From: Onchocerca lupi
Lineage: Eukaryota; Nematoda; Chromadorea; Rhabditida; Onchocercidae
Direction of reading: 5' to 3'
Length of the DNA: 64,000 bases
Assembly: GCA_028564675.1 (NCBI GenBank)
Contig: JAOVVO010000025.1
Coordinates: 62,001 to 126,000 of the forward strand
Shown piece by piece: positions 12,901 through 25,994 of the stretch (position 1 is the first letter of the stretch; every line of letters starts with the position of its first letter). The notes beneath the pieces were generated by a model, which saw only the letters and a program-made list of their open reading frames with translations, made no database searches and was not told the DNA's origin. The translations under genes and the position numbers were made by a program.

Positions 12901-15900
12901 TGAGAATTTTTTATGAGAAATAATTTTTAAAATATGGCAATTTTCTCTTCAGTTGAAGAAATGGAAAAAATTAAAGAGATAATCAGATATCATAATATTA
13001 GGTATAAAAAAATTTTTTTCAATAGTAGTTTATTACTGATTATTTTCGAGCTGCTATATACTTCTGATTTCTATTAAAATATTCGGAAATAAAACATTGC
13101 AATAGTTTCCGGAAATAGCCAGTTAGGATAGCTTTTCCGAATTTCTCCATAGCTTTAGCCCTTTCCAATAATGATCCAATGACTTCTCATAATTCTTGGC
13201 TTTTCTGCTTACCAAAAATATTTATTTGGAGCACACATTCAATGTCTACCAATGTGAAATTCAATGTTTCAACGTGAAAAATTGTTCTGTAACGAATCGA
13301 TGACTGGTTATCGAAATTGTTTCGTTATATTTCAATTGGCAATCGGTGTCATCAAAGTATTGGAAAGCTAGAATAAGCTTAATGGATTTATGGAGTAGTC
13401 GAGGATTAAGAGTGAGAACAGAATGGTTGATAAGGTATACCATAATGATAGCCATCAATCAATCTAGGACAAGGAATTGTTGGTACGAGAGACAGAATAA
13501 AACGGTCACTGTAGCACTCATCTATCTCCCATCTTCAACATGTACCAACATCTTGTTACTATGATACATTGACGCAACAGCTGTCGTTGTCCTGAATCAA
13601 TGACCCCGTAGAAGCCGCTTAGCAACCTATCGTTAACCTATTCGACCCAAAATCATCTTCATTCTCTTCCCTTCCATTCATTCATTCCAACAACTCACAA
13701 AGTTTCGAAGACAAAAAAAATTTTACCAAAGAAAAACAAAACTATGGAAGATGAAATAAATAAATGAAAAAAAAAAAAAAAACAGAAATTTAAAAACTTT
13801 TTTTAAACATCAAAAATTTTTGTTCAAGAAAAAAAATGATCAATTGGTTCGGTAAAAAAAAATTAAAATTTTTTGCTTTCTTAGAAATTTGCAAAATTTC
13901 AAAAACTTTCTATTTAATTTTGCATTTTTGCAATTTTAAAAAGCTTACTGCAACAGTCGAAACTTTCTTTCAATCATTTGCAAAAGTTTTTCATAAATTT
14001 TACCAATATTTTCACATTGAAAATATTGCAACACGGAAATAATCGATCGATTTTTTTTTTCTTTTATCACACAAGTAATAACAATAAAGTTGACTGATTT
14101 GTATTATTTTGAACTTCCCTCAAATGTGAAATAAAAAATCGGAAATCTCATTTGATTTTTTAATTTTTTTACTTTGATTTTGTGCAACTTTTTAAAAAGT
14201 AGAAGTGATTTATTTAGAATTGTTTTACAATAAAATTAATTGTTATTTTAATTCAAAACAACTCTTAATAGATTTTTTTTGCGTTTTCCTTAATTAAATG
14301 AGAAAATTTGAGTGGAAAATAGTTGTTAAGCATTAAATAAATTTGCATCAAATTGAGTAGTTGCAAATAGACGAATTTAATGGAAAAAAAATTGCTATTC
14401 TTTCTTTTTGTTTTAGAAAATGTAGAAAAATAAGGAATGAAATGAAGGAGAAAAAGAACATTTTTATATCTTTCTCTATTTTGTTTTGGAAAATTTTTGT
14501 AATCACAAAAAATTCGATTAATTTGATTTCATTTGAAGTAAGAGCGTAGAGTAATTAAAAAGAAAGGAAAAAATGATAAGTTTTGTTTATTAATGGATTT
14601 TATAGAATTAATTAGCAATTAACTGATCATTATTGTCACCAGTGCTCTTTCTTATTATTATTACTTTGTGCATCAAAATAAATTTTGGCAAATAGAAATA
14701 AAAAAAGTGGATAAAGAGAAAAAAAAAACGAAAGCGCTCTATAGAATTTTTTTGTTGTTAATTGTTTAAAAAAAAAAAAGAAGAATTAACTAACTCGACA
14801 AGAATGAAAATAGGAAAAAAAAACGAAAAAGAAACAAATAAACTTGATTATTGACTTGTTCATTGTCATGCTTACTTTGTTTTCTTTTGTTTTTCATTCA
14901 TTTCGCCTTTACTAAATGACTTTATTTGTCCAATAAAATAGGCAATTAATGTTTTCCGATTTTTTCTTTAAATTTATCTATTTTTTTGTCAATCTTTGAT
15001 AAAATAAGATCATAGAAATTAATTGAATCATTTGTTGATATCATTTTTTCTGAGAGATTTCTTCGCTCATTTTTACCATATATGATATAATTAATTAATA
15101 ATAGCATTATGAAGACTTCAACAAACAACTTATTTTAGATACAGTATCTTTGTAGAATTTTAGCATCTTATACTATTGAATACTTTTCGGTAGCATAGCA
15201 TATTATGTATTAATGTGAAGCAAAATTTACGAAAATATTATTATCTCATTTTTTCAAGTAATTGATTTTGGATGAAAAAATCGTTAAATATTTTAATTTT
15301 GATTGCATAATTTTTTTCAAACACGAAATCAAATCAAAAGTTACATAATATGCGTTTCATTGAATTATTCATATGATATTGTGTTTTATTTCAGTAATTC
15401 AAAAGCAAACGTTGTTTTAAGACGATTTTAAATTTATTTTAAAATTCTAAAAACAAAAAAAAAGTTTAAAAAAAAAAGAAAAGGTAGTAGAATTTGTTTA
15501 TGGGTGTGAATGCTTGTAATAAATGAAATATTCCGAAGCGTCAGATGTTCTATTTTCCTCCACCATCATCATGTCAATTTCATCTAGCACATTGAAAAAA
15601 GATGCGGCAAATCTCGAAGAGGAATGGATGAATAGTTTTGGAATGGTTTGTTGATGGATGGTACCATACGCATCGAATAACTTAACCAGGCTATTGCTCG
15701 ATTAATCAGGAACTATCATCAATGATCAACCATCCATTTTCTATTAACTATCATTTTGACAAATAAAAAAAAAAAAGAGAGAAAAAGTGAACATTACATA
15801 TGTTTCCTTTTTCTTTTTCTTTTTTCAAATCATTTAATTAACTTTTTCTATTGTCAGAAATGATTATAAATGACAGAGTTATGATTTTTGAAATAGTTAT

Positions 15901-18900
15901 ATTATTTGAATAATATATTACTGCTTGATTCATTCTTTTTATTATTAATCATTTTTTGATATTATTTGAAATTGAGTAAATTTGAATTCAATTTTAATTT
16001 TCAAACTTTGCAAAAAAATTCTTTTCCTTTACCTTATCTAATACTTATAACTATTACTGTTTTTCTTCTTATCATTATCACTATTATTGTTGTTATCAAT
16101 ATTACTATTATTAAAGTCATAAAAAAATAATTCTTGGATGAAAATATTTACAAACAATTAATAATATATGCTTCCTATCATTATCTCTTAATCATCATTA
16201 TTATTGGTATTATTATTATTGTCATCATCATCGTCATCATTGTAAAATATTTTATTCCTCAAACCTCAGCAGATTTTGCACGATTAAAGAGGAAACAAAC
16301 AGACGGACAGGACAATGGTAAATTTTGAAAGATACAGACGGACAAACAGACCACTCCTTTCCCATTAATCTTCCTCTTCCCTTACATACATAGATAGAAA
16401 CAGACAGACAGACATGCAAAGACAGGGATCGTCATCATTTGATGTCATCTTATCTTCCGATTACCGTAGGATAAACTGTGGACGAGCACTTGATTGTCAT
16501 CATCACTGTCAAACATTGAAAAGATGGTTGTTACACCTTTTTGAAGTACACATCATTTTAACGGTATTTTAAACAAATTTATAAAATGATAACTTTTAGA
16601 GAGAGAGAGAGAGAGAGAAAGAAAAAGAGAAAAAAAGATTAATATTATCGATGTAATATGTTATATTTTGGCATTGTGGTTTGGATCAAGAGTGAATGTT
16701 GGGAATAAAATTTTGTATTTTAAACGAAACTTTTTGAAAAATTGTCTTTTGATCAATGGTTAATTGATCGATCATTCTGATTGATATGAAATATACACAT
16801 CACTTCAACTTTTTTTTTCGTTTTCTTTTGACAACTGAAAAAGTTTATGACTTGAGAATGAAACAGATAAAAGTTTGAAAACCAGGAAACAAAAGAAAAA
16901 AAAGAAGAAAAGATAATCATTTTGAAGTAAAAGTGTTTTATTTCGAGTCGTTAATTTTTTTGATCTTTTTTAAAATGATTCAATGGATATTATTTTAAAT
17001 TATATGACGACTGATTAATATATTCGAAAAGTTCGTGAAAATAATTATTTGTAAAATTAATATTGGAAAATTTGAAATTATCAAAAATGATTAAATATGA
17101 AATATTAGTTCATGAACATGATAACAACATATTCTTTTTCTTTTTGCAATTATTGAATTTTTTACACTAGTATTAAATATGATTTAAAAATGAAAATTTT
17201 AAGTTACTATAATTTAAAAGAGAAAACAATTATACTGATTGCTGATCACTAATTTTTATTCCTTACTCCTTAATTTGTGCTCTTTCATTTGACTAGAAAT
17301 TTTTGATCAGTTTTAATATTTCATATTTAACTATGTGCATTAATTTAATACAATGAATTACCCTCAACAACTTCCTGCCATTTCTACTATCCAGAATTTT
17401 CGAACAATCCCAAGGAATCATTTCGATCGATGCATATTAATTTTATTCCATTAGATTTTTTCTTTTTTTTTTCAGTAATATATTTTTTTTTCCTTTAAAT
17501 ACTATACAATAGTATGATCATATTTTTGTAAATGCTTCAGTTTGATTGGATTGGAGAAAGCACTATGAAATTTGTTTAATGGATGAAATGAGCCAATGGC
17601 GGTTGCCTAAAGTGATAGTAAGGTGTCGTGTCTATTTACACACCTGTGCTTCTCGCTCATCTCCCGTCTATCGGGGGAAGGAATGCGGGGAGAGGAACTT
17701 GAAAAGGTTACCTACCAGTAGGTAGCTTTTTTGATTATTAGTTTGCTTAATTGCTTGCTTGTTAGCTTTTCTTGTCGGCATGTGCTTTTAGCTTTAAAGT
17801 GTTCAATCACTGCTCAAATTCGAAAACTTCCTCCTCTCTTTTTTCATCCCGCTATTTGTCCTATCTCTGGCATTCTCGACCTGATTCTCGGCAAATCTTG
17901 CTAAACACACCGCTAACACTTACAAATGTCTAGCAAACAGTCATCTCGTGATAATATTTAAAGGAGAAAAAGAGAGAGAGAGGAAGAGAAAGAAAGAAAG
18001 GACAATGTTATTCGACATTTAATATTTCTTTAATATCTACAAATAGTAATATTTAAGAATTAATAGTCATAATAATTTTATTAGATAACTAAAAACGTGA
18101 GATACATAAAAATGACTGATTAAAAAAGAAAAAATTATAAAAAAAATAAAACTGAAAAAATTTTTCCTTTTTTTATTGAATTTTTAAAAGAAAATTAATT
18201 TAGAATTAAAAATTTTCATTCACTCATTACTTTTTAAGCATTGCATAAATGTACATTTCAACACTTTAATTTTTATAATTTATCAAAAATTTCAGGTTAA
18301 GAAATTCTGATGAAATTCTGATATTTCAAGTTAAAAACTTTTTTTCGTTAAATAAATAGCAATAAATGAATTTAAAAAAGAGAGAAAACGTTAGACTTTC
18401 ATCGGACCATTGCATTTCATTGATTGAAATCGCATTTGGAAAAAAATTTTTTCCGTTCTTTCCTTTATTTCTTCATACTAATTAAATTGTCTTTATTGAG
18501 AAAAATGTTCAACGAGAAATTAAATTTTGTATTGAATGAATAATGGGGCATTATGTGACAACTAGAAATAATCAACAAAACTTATTAAGTATTAATTTTC
18601 ATCACTGCACCATTTTAATATGACAGTAATTACTATTATAATTATTTGGCCAGTGGCTATAATATTAATCGAAAAATTAAAATGATAATAAAAGATGGAA
18701 GATTTAGTTAAGAAAAAAAAGTTAGATGAATTTTATAAAAAAAAAATTTCATTTATACGAAAATAGATTTTGAATGAATATAATCGTATGATACGGTTAC
18801 TGTATACATGATGTTTATTTATACTAAAATCAAAAATATATTTTAGTATAAATTAAAAAAATTCGACAGATTTTAAAACCTAATGAAATATTCATCAGTA

Positions 18901-21900
18901 TGTATAAATAATTAATTCCTAAAAAAGATGCTACTCCATCTTCAATCAATTTTATTTATCATAATAAATTATTGTCGTCAAAATTGTTTATGTATACATA
19001 TATATTTTCGTTCACATACTTATGTTTATATATATATATATATATATTCACTATTTATTTACGATTCGTTTTAAATTCATGATTAAATCAGTCCTTTTGT
19101 TCCTTGTAAGTTGAAAAAATCCTAAATGTACTTTATTCAAAAACTTTCAAAATCTTCAATTAAAACAAAAAACTTTCTAAAGAAAATGTTTTTCTGTAAG
19201 CATTGAAAAATTTCATAAATCCTAAATACTACACATAACCACATTATTTTACTAATTATTGAATAGAAATTAAAAAAGAAATTGAAATTGGAATTAATCT
19301 TTGCAAATGATATGGACAATGAAAATATTATATCGCTCCATTTTTTTTTTTTTTTTTTTTTGCCAAAAAAACTTCGAATCAAAATAGTTAGAGGTGTGGT
19401 TATTAAAACTTCTTTCATTTTTATGATTACTTATTTATTTTTCATAAATTGAATTCGATGGATTGCTTTCAGCATCTGTCGCAACAGATTTTGGAATATT
19501 TTTTTTTTTTTTTTTTTTTGTCTGGCCTAGAATATACTTGTATTTGAATGAAAAAAAAGACTATTGTTGAAAATGCTTGATGAAATTGGAAAGAGAGAAA
19601 AATATAGAATTTATATGATAAAAATTTGTCTTCTCCAATGATTAAACAAATATTGCTATAAGTTGGAAATTTTCGTCCTCTGTATTTATTCATATTTTGT
19701 TAACTATTTAAATTAAGAAAAAACAAGATAATGATGCTATGAGAAATTTAATCTGAAGTTAATATTTACTTTTTTTTTCGATTGAGAAAAAATAAAAATA
19801 ACTTACAAAGCCGTGCTTATCGGAGATATTATTTGTTAATTTCAATTTATGAAAGTTTGCTCCTTTTGTCATCCAATGTTCACCGGTTGCTGGACTATCC
19901 GGATGTATATACATACGTTTTGGCATTTCCGGATCAGCTTTACCAGCTACCATCCATCGAGAATTATGAAATTTGTAGCGACATTCATCAGCTGGTACAA
20001 TGTCCATTAATAAAATATACTTGGAGCGTTTATCCAAATCGGAAAGCTTTACTTTGAAAGCCGGAAATATTCGCCTATAATATAACGAATTATGATACAC
20101 CAAAAGAAAGCCTTGCAGTTTTAAATTAAAGCTTTTGCTTTGAAGTTTTTGATAAATTTATTGAATTAAATCAAATTTAATAAACCAATTATTTTAAATT
20201 GAAATTTTAAATTACACAAATTGGTATTTTTATTACCATGAATATATAACAAATTAATAATCTTTTCAATGTTTTAAATTAGAATTCCTTTCAAAATAAT
20301 ATTTTTGAATCTAAGTTAAATTGAAATCCATGGATCAAATAAAAGTAGTGCTAGCTTAAATTGATAATTAGCCCTAATTATTGTCACTTACATCTTTCAG
20401 ATTCACACAGTCAAATTTCAATTTAATAAGAAATGCAATATTTTTCTTTATCCATTTATCTTTTCATCAGTATTAGAACTATAATTATTACTTTCATTAT
20501 AACAAAAACTATTATTATCATAAATGTTATCAATGCCGTACATCATGGCTATCATATCGTTATCAATGGCATTTTTTACCTTATTACACTAACAGTATCT
20601 TATAAATATATCAATAAATACTCATATATAAGCCATGCTTATCTATCAGCTAAGCATTTACATTTTGGACAATGTTTGGTGAATTTCCACGACGAACTTA
20701 ATTAATTGCGAACAGGTGGTTGATTGAACGATGAAAATATAATTAAGTCCCCATATTCATTCACACCCTTCAAAATATACATGCTCATTCGCACAAAATT
20801 GTCAACCAGATAACATCAATAAAATCACTCCTATCATTTCTAAAAATTTCCTTCCCTTCTTGTCCCCTCTTCCACTCCCATAAAATTACTCGTACAATCC
20901 TTCTTCTTCGCTCATTAAAAACGAAAAATGTTGTAAAATATCAAACAAAAGGTAATAAAACAAGATAATGTCACCTTTACACAGATAATATTCGATGAAA
21001 AATGCCAAAGCTTAGTTTCAAAAGAGAACATGAAATTTGCAATTTCATTTTATTAAAATTAATTATATTAACTAATAATCTTCTAAGTTTTTGTTTTAAT
21101 TATGCATATTTTGACAAAAATGTAAGATTTATTATTTTAAAGTGTTGATTTGACTTAAATATTTCTGATTAGATTGGAAGTTATCATAAACAGCCAAATG
21201 AAATTTTTTTTATTATCACTGTGAAAAGTTATGTTTGAATGAGAATATTGCATTTATCGATCTATTCATTTTGATCATAAAAAAGGTCATAAAAATATTT
21301 GTCATTATAAGTTGCTAAAATTAACTTTAATTGTTATCGATTAATTAACTATTCAAACATATACATATATTTGTAACTATTACTGACAGTTATTCTTTCC
21401 ATATTTAAAATCTGGAAAGGTTTTTTTTTTCAAAACTATTTCATGAATTTGAATCAGAAATCAGCAAATTTGTAGTAATTTCAATTTGAGAATAATCATT
21501 TATAATAAGAAATAAATGACGTAACAAAATTGATTTGAAAAAGAATTGCTAAAATAAAAAAATTTCCTAAAATAATACTAATTCGATTAGTTGGTAATAA
21601 ATGAATATAATAAATTTTGTGTATCATAGGGCCATAATTCGGAATGACCTCTGCATGAGATGATCGGTTCACTGCTGATCAGAATTAACTGAACAGTAAT
21701 GATAATAATCGACTAACTACTTAATTAAATTTAAAATTATAATTAATAAATTGGTGCAGTTAACAACTTAAAACTTGTTTTCTTTCAAAGAAGTAAACAT
21801 AAATTATTTTATTAACATTGGCAAAAATTTATCGAAATCATTCTTATTTGTTTCCTTCGTACTTTCTTTTTTTTAATATCATTTTTAATTGATCAAAAAA

Positions 21901-24893
21901 AAAGAGAAGGCATCAGGAAAATTGTTTGCATTTTCATTGTTTCAATTTTACACTCATTAATTAAATTTAAATTAATAGATTTGAAATGTGTTATCCTTCT
22001 TATATGCGCCATCCTACCACTTTATAAAATGTCATAAATCTTTTTAACACAAATGAAGAAAATCGACGAAGTATCAATTACGGGAAGAGGAAAGAAAAGG
22101 TGAAAGGTTAGTAAATGGTGTAGGGGAGTTGGATATGAAATGGCTAGCTTATCATCATTCAATTCAAATTACTTATCTTACCTAAAGAGCTACTCATTTC
22201 AATGGATTTTAATTAACGATGTAGTATTAGTGCTGAAGCTATTAGTCAAAGGTCAAGAAATGTCTTCAGAACAAATCAATTTAAACAATTGATTGTTTAA
22301 ATTGAATTGTTTCTCTTCTTTTATGGAGAAATTGGAAAAGGATTTTTGATCAAAATCTGAACAACTTTTTAACTGCTCTTTCTTCAACCATGGATCGGTG
22401 TTAAATATCATAAATGATACATACATATAAATATGCTTGTTAGAGATAATTTGTTTAAAAGAGATAAAAGAAAAGAAATTATTCCAAATATTCCAATTAA
22501 ATTTCAAATTTGTGTATATGCTTGTGAATTGTCTCTACATATGTCAATTTGCATGATAAAAGAGTAGATGGATAATTTTAATAATTTTTTTTTCGTTTCC
22601 ATTGTTCAAAATTGATTTGAAATTTATTTAGTAATTTTCGATGTGAATTCAATACTTAATTCATTAATTCTATTCTCTCCTTTTTTTTTTTTTTTTTTTT
22701 TTTTTTGGTAAATTTATATTTGAGACATGAATTGCTCGATTGTCTCAGGCGAGATTACAATTGAGAGATCAATACTTTTTAGCTAAAATTCATCGAGTTC
22801 ATAAGCATATTTATCAAATTTTCCAATTTAAATGTTGATTTCTTTCAGGTTTGTTCAGTTTTAATTTAATTGCAATTATTAAAGAAAAAACAAAATATAT
22901 CGACGTATGAAAAGACTGCGAGAAAATTACTCCTCACATTTTATAACAAAAACTAATCAGAAGTAATTTAATTTTATTTCGAATTAATCCTCAACACCTT
23001 TGTCATCCTAAAATGTTTGCTTAAATATTATGTAAATTACGCCATTGATAATTTATTTTGATAGTGTATAAATGATATATTACGTCGACCTTAATTTGAA
23101 TTAATAAAACTATTTCTATTCTATCCTTATATTAATCATATAATTCAATCAGTCTTATTTTTTTCAAAATTAAACTCAAATATAGAAAATAAAAAAAAAA
23201 GAACTAGAAATGAAAATTAAAAAATGGATCAATGAATGAGACAACAATGAGTAGTTATCTAATTGTCGTTACCTTTTTGTTTGCGATATGATTGAGTAAT
23301 TTGATAAGGAAAACCCCCTTTTTTTTTTTTATTATCTTTTCAAAAATCTTTTTTCTCTTTTTTTCCTCAAAAAAGACAACAAAAAAAAAGTCATCCTTTA
23401 ATTTTACACATACATAGACAGAAAAAGAAAAAAAAAACGAAAAAAAATCTGCCATTTTGATTGTTCCAGAATTCTCAAATTTAAACCAATTTCAAACAAT
23501 CTTGTCTTTATTGTTACTCATTTACGCATCCTATTGTCTTCGTCTATTTTAATTGTATTTATCGATTTTTCTCAAAACATTTATTGGTTCTACCGGAAGG
23601 TGACAATACAGAATGGAGAGCGAAATAATTTTTTTATAATGCAACTTCTTTTTTTTAAATTTTAATTTACTAATAGTTATCAAAAATTATTCAACAAATA
23701 ATACTTAGACATTAGCGCATACTATATAACAAATAGTTGGTAATGAGTGGAAAAGAAAAAAAGTGATGAGAAAATAATTGTCATAAATAACGGATCCTTC
23801 CGGGTCAACTATCGATAATTATGCTAATTAAACGGATTACTAATAATTTTGCAAAAACAAGCTGAAATGATTTTTGCTCAACAAGCAAATGGATGCATTT
23901 GGCTTAAAGTAAGTAAGAAAATGATAAAATGCTGATCAGTTATCAAATAATTGTGGCAATATTTTAGCTAAAGATTGAAATTTCAAACTGCTACAACAGC
24001 AAAAGTGAAATGTGTTTCTGAGACAAAGCAATAGATTTAGTTTCATTTTTCAAAATGAAAAAGAATGAAAAGCTAGAAGTACTGCGAAATTTAAACGATC
24101 AAAGAAAGGATAAAAATCTCACTTAAAATAGATGATGTTATTGGAGGTTAGAATGAAATAAACATATGTAAGCTTTAAGTTAAGATTAATGAGAATACGG
24201 TAAAATGTGCTTGAAAGTGATATATTGAAGGATTCAAAAATAAGGAAAAAACTATGAAACGGAAATTAATGATAATGATTTGGTTACTTTAGCAAGAACG
24301 ATTATTGATTATTTAGATAATGGGATGACAAATCATATCAGCTATTTGAAATTTAAATAAAAGGAAGCTATTTTTGATATTATTGAAATTTGAATTTGAA
24401 TAAAAAACAAAAATTTGAAAATATTATCTTATTTTTAATGTTAATAATTATCACCTAAGACTTTTTAAACAAAAATGAAATCTAAATTTGCAAAATTTTT
24501 ACTGGTAAAGTTTTAATGAAATATTTCCAAATTTAAAATGAAATAATAGCTATTTTTGAATCTAAATTTTAAAGTTGGAATAAAATTTATTTGCAAAAGA
24601 AGAAATGTACACCTTCCACTTTTAGTGATGACCATTTCAGTACCACAGTTGGAAAATTGATCCCAGAGATTTTTATCATCCAATTCTACTTTTGGATTAT
24701 CAATTACTCCATCATCATCCACAATTCGTGTACCGGTTGATGATAATGATGGTGCAAATTCGGTTATTTCAGTTGGTAATCGAGGGAAAAAACCCGTTGG
24801 ACCAGGTAAAGATGGAAATGGTGGTGGTTGCAAGTATGGTGGTAGCAAGGCCAATTCTGGCCTTGCCAAAAATGGATTAAATGCCATGTGCAT
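3109..24893 (-). CDS. tbx-2: T-box transcription factor TBX-2 (Tbx2/3 subfamily)
   Basis: Sequence-specific nuclear DNA-binding factor, usually a repressor in this subfamily. Exons: 24893-24613, 20074-19807, 11197-11051, 3933-3109. Together they give 507 codons, 506 residues plus stop, with every join in frame at GT/AG. The N-terminus MAFNPF resembles the MAYHPF opening of Tbx2/3 proteins. The T-box runs from about residue 71 to 250, with recognisable blocks such as [68 protein letters not shown] and KGFR. After it come basic clusters (KREKKR, PKRAR), a poly-Gly/Pro run near 369-385, a poly-Ala run near 418-426 and a C-terminal FDVSDLL that fits an eh1-like motif. The start is the first ATG of the MHMAF stretch; the ATG two codons later is equally possible. 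A TTAG acceptor-like site about 30 bases upstream could serve trans-splicing. Confidence 0.95.
5838..5926. repeat. Long inverted repeat, hairpin of about 90 nt
   Basis: The arms 5838-5861 and 5903-5926 are 24 bases each and pair at 22 positions, with one G:T wobble and one mismatch if read on the plus strand. The 41-base middle can fold further: CCCAG at 5879-5883 faces CTGGG at 5886-5890, and that stem can extend outward with wobbles. It could be a microRNA-precursor-like RNA or a remnant of a foldback element. Nothing in the sequence tells which strand is transcribed, although the minus strand is part of the tbx-2 pre-mRNA. Confidence 0.75.
5989..6019. repeat. Second small hairpin
   Basis: Perfect 10-base arms GAATCTTCCA (5989-5998) and TGGAAGATTC (6010-6019) around an 11-base loop, 62 bases to the right of the large hairpin. 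Confidence 0.7.
11051..11197 (-). CDS. tbx-2: tbx-2 coding exon 3
   Basis: Exactly 49 codons, phase 0 at both ends, residues 184-232. The acceptor is TTTTCAG and the donor is AAG/GTTAGC. It encodes the central T-box, including [10 protein letters not shown] and [11 protein letters not shown], which contact DNA or stabilise the fold in T-box family structures. Confidence 0.95.
16598..16618. repeat. (GA)n microsatellite
   Basis: Uninterrupted AG dinucleotide run followed by AAAG-type purine sequence, inside tbx-2 intron 2. Confidence 0.85.
17590..17730. promoter_or_regulatory. GC-richer intronic island with T-box half-sites (candidate enhancer)
   Basis: The base composition rises sharply above that of the surrounding intron. 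It contains AGGTGT at 17621-17626 and its reverse complement ACACCT at 17640-17645. These are T-box half-site cores facing outward with 13 bases between them. The second overlaps an E-box-like CACCTG. G-rich runs near 17673-17697 and a short palindrome around ACCTACCAGTAGGT follow. An enhancer role, possibly autoregulation by TBX-2, is inference. Confidence 0.35.
18818..18852. repeat. Inverted repeat, 13-base arms
   Basis: TTTATACTAAAAT (18818-18830) is the exact reverse complement of the sequence at 18840-18852, with a 9-base spacer. Possibly a small foldback, but AT-rich sequence makes chance more likely. Confidence 0.6.
19807..20074 (-). CDS. tbx-2: tbx-2 coding exon 2
   Basis: The acceptor is ATTATAG and the donor GTAAGT. 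The first base completes the split Arg codon left by exon 1, followed by 89 full codons (residues 95-183). It encodes the first half of the T-box: [52 protein letters not shown] and [13 protein letters not shown]. Confidence 0.96.
22276..22305. repeat. Palindrome with 14-base perfect arms
   Basis: TCAATTTAAACAAT (22276-22289) and its exact reverse complement (22292-22305) are separated by only two bases. Function unknown; it could extrude as a cruciform. Confidence 0.75.
22681..22706. repeat. Poly(T) tract, 26 bases
   Basis: Uninterrupted T homopolymer inside tbx-2 intron 1. Confidence 0.9.
24613..24893 (-). CDS. tbx-2: tbx-2 coding exon 1
   Basis: 93 codons plus two bases of a split Arg codon, donor AG/GTGTAC. 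It carries the MAFNPF opening, a Pro/Leu-rich stretch (residues about 14-35), an acidic spacer and the start of the T-box ([20 protein letters not shown]). Open sequence continues upstream to an ATG at 24917, but that extension lacks family similarity. Confidence 0.88.
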
Positions 24894-25247
24894 ACGGTAA
24901 AAGGATAATATTAGCACATTGCTAAGATTAGCTTATTACAACAATGCAGTATCAATTCTGTTCAGGTAAATAATATTAGCCCAGTAATAATAATATAGAC
25001 TTTTCTTTCTTCTCGATTAAATAATAATTAATTACAGTAAGTAATTAGCAAATAAATGCAACTTTTGACAGTATCATAGAAAAACCATTCGATAACCATC
25101 CAGCGCTAGAAAAGTAATCTTTTTTTGAAGTATTTGTAATTTTTGAACAAAATACTTCAAGCCAAACAACTGTCCTGCATAGAATAACGAATGTGAATAT
25201 GTTAAATACATGAATGGAATTAAATTCATCAACAGAATATCTAACAT

Positions 25248-25560
25248 ACCGTATTATTGACATCAAAATGAACAAATAACTCAATTTCTCGCATTGGAGG
25301 AAAAAAAAGGAGGTAGAAGTTTGATAATTGCAAGATTTGAAAGATTTTAATAAATTGAAAACAAAATATAATCAAATTAATATATCGTATTATCGGTATT
25401 AAAATGACCTAATATACTGTATAACTGGTGTCAAAATAAACGAACAGCCTAATCTAAATACGGTATATTATGCCGGATTGATTGATAGAAGAAGAAAAGA
25501 TGATTTGATAATTATAAGGAATTGAACAATTTCAAATAGATCAAAACAAAATATAATCGC
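25248..25560. repeat. Diverged internal repeats
   Basis: A unit containing a GTATTAT..(A)TCAAAATGAAC-like core occurs near 25250, 25385 and, more diverged, 25416. A second block, AGAAG/AGATG-TTTGATAATT through CAAAATATAATC, occurs at 25315-25372 and again at 25499-25559. This suggests an old local duplication in the tbx-2 upstream region. Confidence 0.55.
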
Positions 25561-25837
25561 TTATCAAACACTTGAATATAAATAAATACATATTTGAATA
25601 TTGTACAATACAAGCATTATTATTGTTGATGATAATGATGATAATGTTGATGATGTTAACATTGATAAGAAACGATAATAGTGATAATAGGTGATGTTAA
25701 TTGTGGTTAATTTCGGTAGTGGACAAATTGGACACATTTTTGGGATAACACGCCGACGGACAGCTTTTCGATAGGAGCAGTAGCAAGGACAACTGACGAA
25801 ATTGACACCTTTGGAAGTTGTGTTTACTGCTCTCTGG

Positions 25838-25912
25838 ATGTATGTATGTATGTTTGTGTATGTCTCTGTATGTGCATGTCTGTGTGTATGTATGTGTGTA
25901 TGTGTATGTATG
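25838..25912. repeat. TGTA/TGTG-type microsatellite
   Basis: Imperfect run of TGTATG and TGTGTATG units about 75 bases long, 0.9 kb upstream of tbx-2. Confidence 0.9.
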
Positions 25913-25994
25913 TTGTTCTATGAATGGCATGTAGCATTTAGGCGGGCAATTGTGATAAATTTTGCAATCTTATTGGTTAGTTCAATCATTTGAA

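Larger units (their letters stand above)
11198..19806 (-). other. tbx-2 intron 2 (about 8.6 kb)
   Basis: Donor GTAAGT at 19806. It contains a GC-richer stretch near 13560-13640 with an E-box CAGCTG, trinucleotide-type TCA/TTA tracts near 16040-16250, a CAGA microsatellite near 16400-16414, (GA)n at 16598-16618, the GC island at 17590-17730, a 13-base inverted repeat at 18818-18852, (TA)n near 19028-19046 and T-runs at 19341-19361 and 19498-19520. No coding sequence is supported; the open frames are short and lack recognisable motifs. Confidence 0.85.
20075..24612 (-). other. tbx-2 intron 1 (about 4.5 kb)
   Basis: Donor GTGTAC at 24612. AT-rich throughout, with a 14-base-arm palindrome at 22276-22305 and a 26-base T-run at 22681-22706. 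No coding sequence is supported. Confidence 0.85.

Noticed and set aside
13261..13564. Overlapping frames on opposite strands in tbx-2 intron 2
   Set aside because: Neither reads like a known protein, they mirror each other, and no splice-joinable neighbour was seen.
19137..19693. Minus-strand frames rich in Lys and Phe
   Set aside because: Their sequences are dictated by poly(A)/poly(T) runs (KKKKKK, FFFF) with no other content.
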